Source: Candidatus Bathyarchaeota archaeon (lineage in GTDB: Archaea > Thermoproteota > Bathyarchaeia > 40CM-2-53-6). From it: 64,000 bases of DNA. The stretch covers positions 1 to 64,000 of the forward strand of contig VBAW01000016.1 in the NCBI GenBank assembly GCA_005888635.1, in the 5' to 3' direction. Made by a program: the position numbers and the translations under genes. Under the pieces are notes generated by a model, which was not told where the DNA came from, made no database searches, and worked only from the letters and a program-made list of their open reading frames with translations. Shown piece by piece: positions 63,804 to 64,000 of the stretch. Numbering within the stretch: position 1 is the stretch's first letter; each line of letters begins with the position of its first letter.

Positions 63804-64000
63804 TCAACGAGTCGTGAAGAATTCGCGGTAGCCTCCTTTGCTCCCTTTTCTTCGTGAGGGATCTCCCAAGTATCCTTGATTCACCATCTCTCTGAGGGCC
63901 TTCGGCGGTATCCACTTTTCATCACCAGTAGCTTGAAAGAGCGCTTCCAGGTTGCGGAGTCTTGTGTCAAGCCCTACAAAATCCGCCAGTTCGAAGGGTC
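63804..64000 (-). CDS. 3-hydroxyacyl-CoA dehydrogenase, C-terminal end (cut by window edge)
   Basis: An open minus-strand frame from the window edge to TGA 63804 reads PFELADFVGLDTRL, WIPPKALREMVNQGYLGD and a C-terminal KGSKGGYREF. This is the end of the helical C-terminal domain of the 3-hydroxyacyl-CoA dehydrogenase family (GPFELADxxGLD, GxxGxKxGxGxY). It completes a beta-oxidation set with the two hydratases and the thiolase. The NAD-binding half lies outside the window. Confidence 0.8.
   Translation of the reverse strand, partial: PFELADFVGLDTRLRNLEALFQATGDEKWIPPKALREMVNQGYLGDPSRRKGSKGGYREFFTTR

Overview
This looks like a chromosomal stretch of an archaeon of the TACK/Thermoproteota group (Nitrososphaeria- or Bathyarchaeia-like; the exact lineage cannot be fixed from the window). 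The reasons are TATA-box promoters with short or no leaders, frequent TTG/GTG starts, a tRNA-Glu gene broken by introns with bulge-helix-bulge (BHB) splice motifs, a PAN-like ATPase, a fused gamma-alpha 2-oxoacid:ferredoxin oxidoreductase, TrmB- and KaiC-type proteins, and DPM1-type glycosyltransferases.

Layout. (1) 1-4603 and 35716-42124 hold a family of secreted surface proteins with a cohesin-like N-terminal domain, followed by bacterial-type Ig repeats or a lectin-like beta-propeller. The largest is 1671 aa with 11 cysteine-containing Ig repeats. Three members share an ungapped 47-bp upstream element lying 82-84 bp (start to start) before a TATA box. (2) 4763-8403 is a nucleotide-sugar operon: galU-like, UDP-glucuronate decarboxylase-like, sugar-phosphate nucleotidyltransferase, epimerase. 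(3) 8609-13307 holds relics of a duplicated galU-ugd pair: a broken UDP-glucose dehydrogenase, a galU fragment and a second ugd tail. Two secreted-protein genes (beta-helix and YVTN propeller) sit between the last two relics. (4) 13566-17390 holds two more secreted beta-propeller proteins, one apparently frameshifted. (5) 17454-35570 is an 18-kb, all-minus-strand polysaccharide or glycan locus: flippase, two GT-C-like membrane proteins, GT2 and GT4 glycosyltransferases, methyltransferases, a deacetylase. (6) 42125-64000 is mostly housekeeping: tRNAs, TrmB regulator, Mrp/NBP35 ATPase, acylphosphatase, DUF59 protein, aquaporin, KorAB, NAD synthetase, PAN-like ATPase, KaiC-like ATPase, then an acyl-CoA cluster (ALDH, DUF35, thiolase, EthD, ferritin-like diiron protein, two enoyl-CoA hydratases, 3-hydroxyacyl-CoA dehydrogenase tail).

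How it fits together (inference). Regions 1-5 read as one cell-envelope island: it makes activated sugars, assembles and flips a glycan, and secretes large adhesive or lectin-like proteins. Relics, frameshifts and paralogues show that it turns over quickly. The strongest unusual signals are the tRNA-Glu gene with three or four introns at unusual positions, the shared 47-bp element of the cohesin-like gene family, the decayed galU/ugd duplication, and a large membrane protein whose reading frame runs upstream without any usual start codon.
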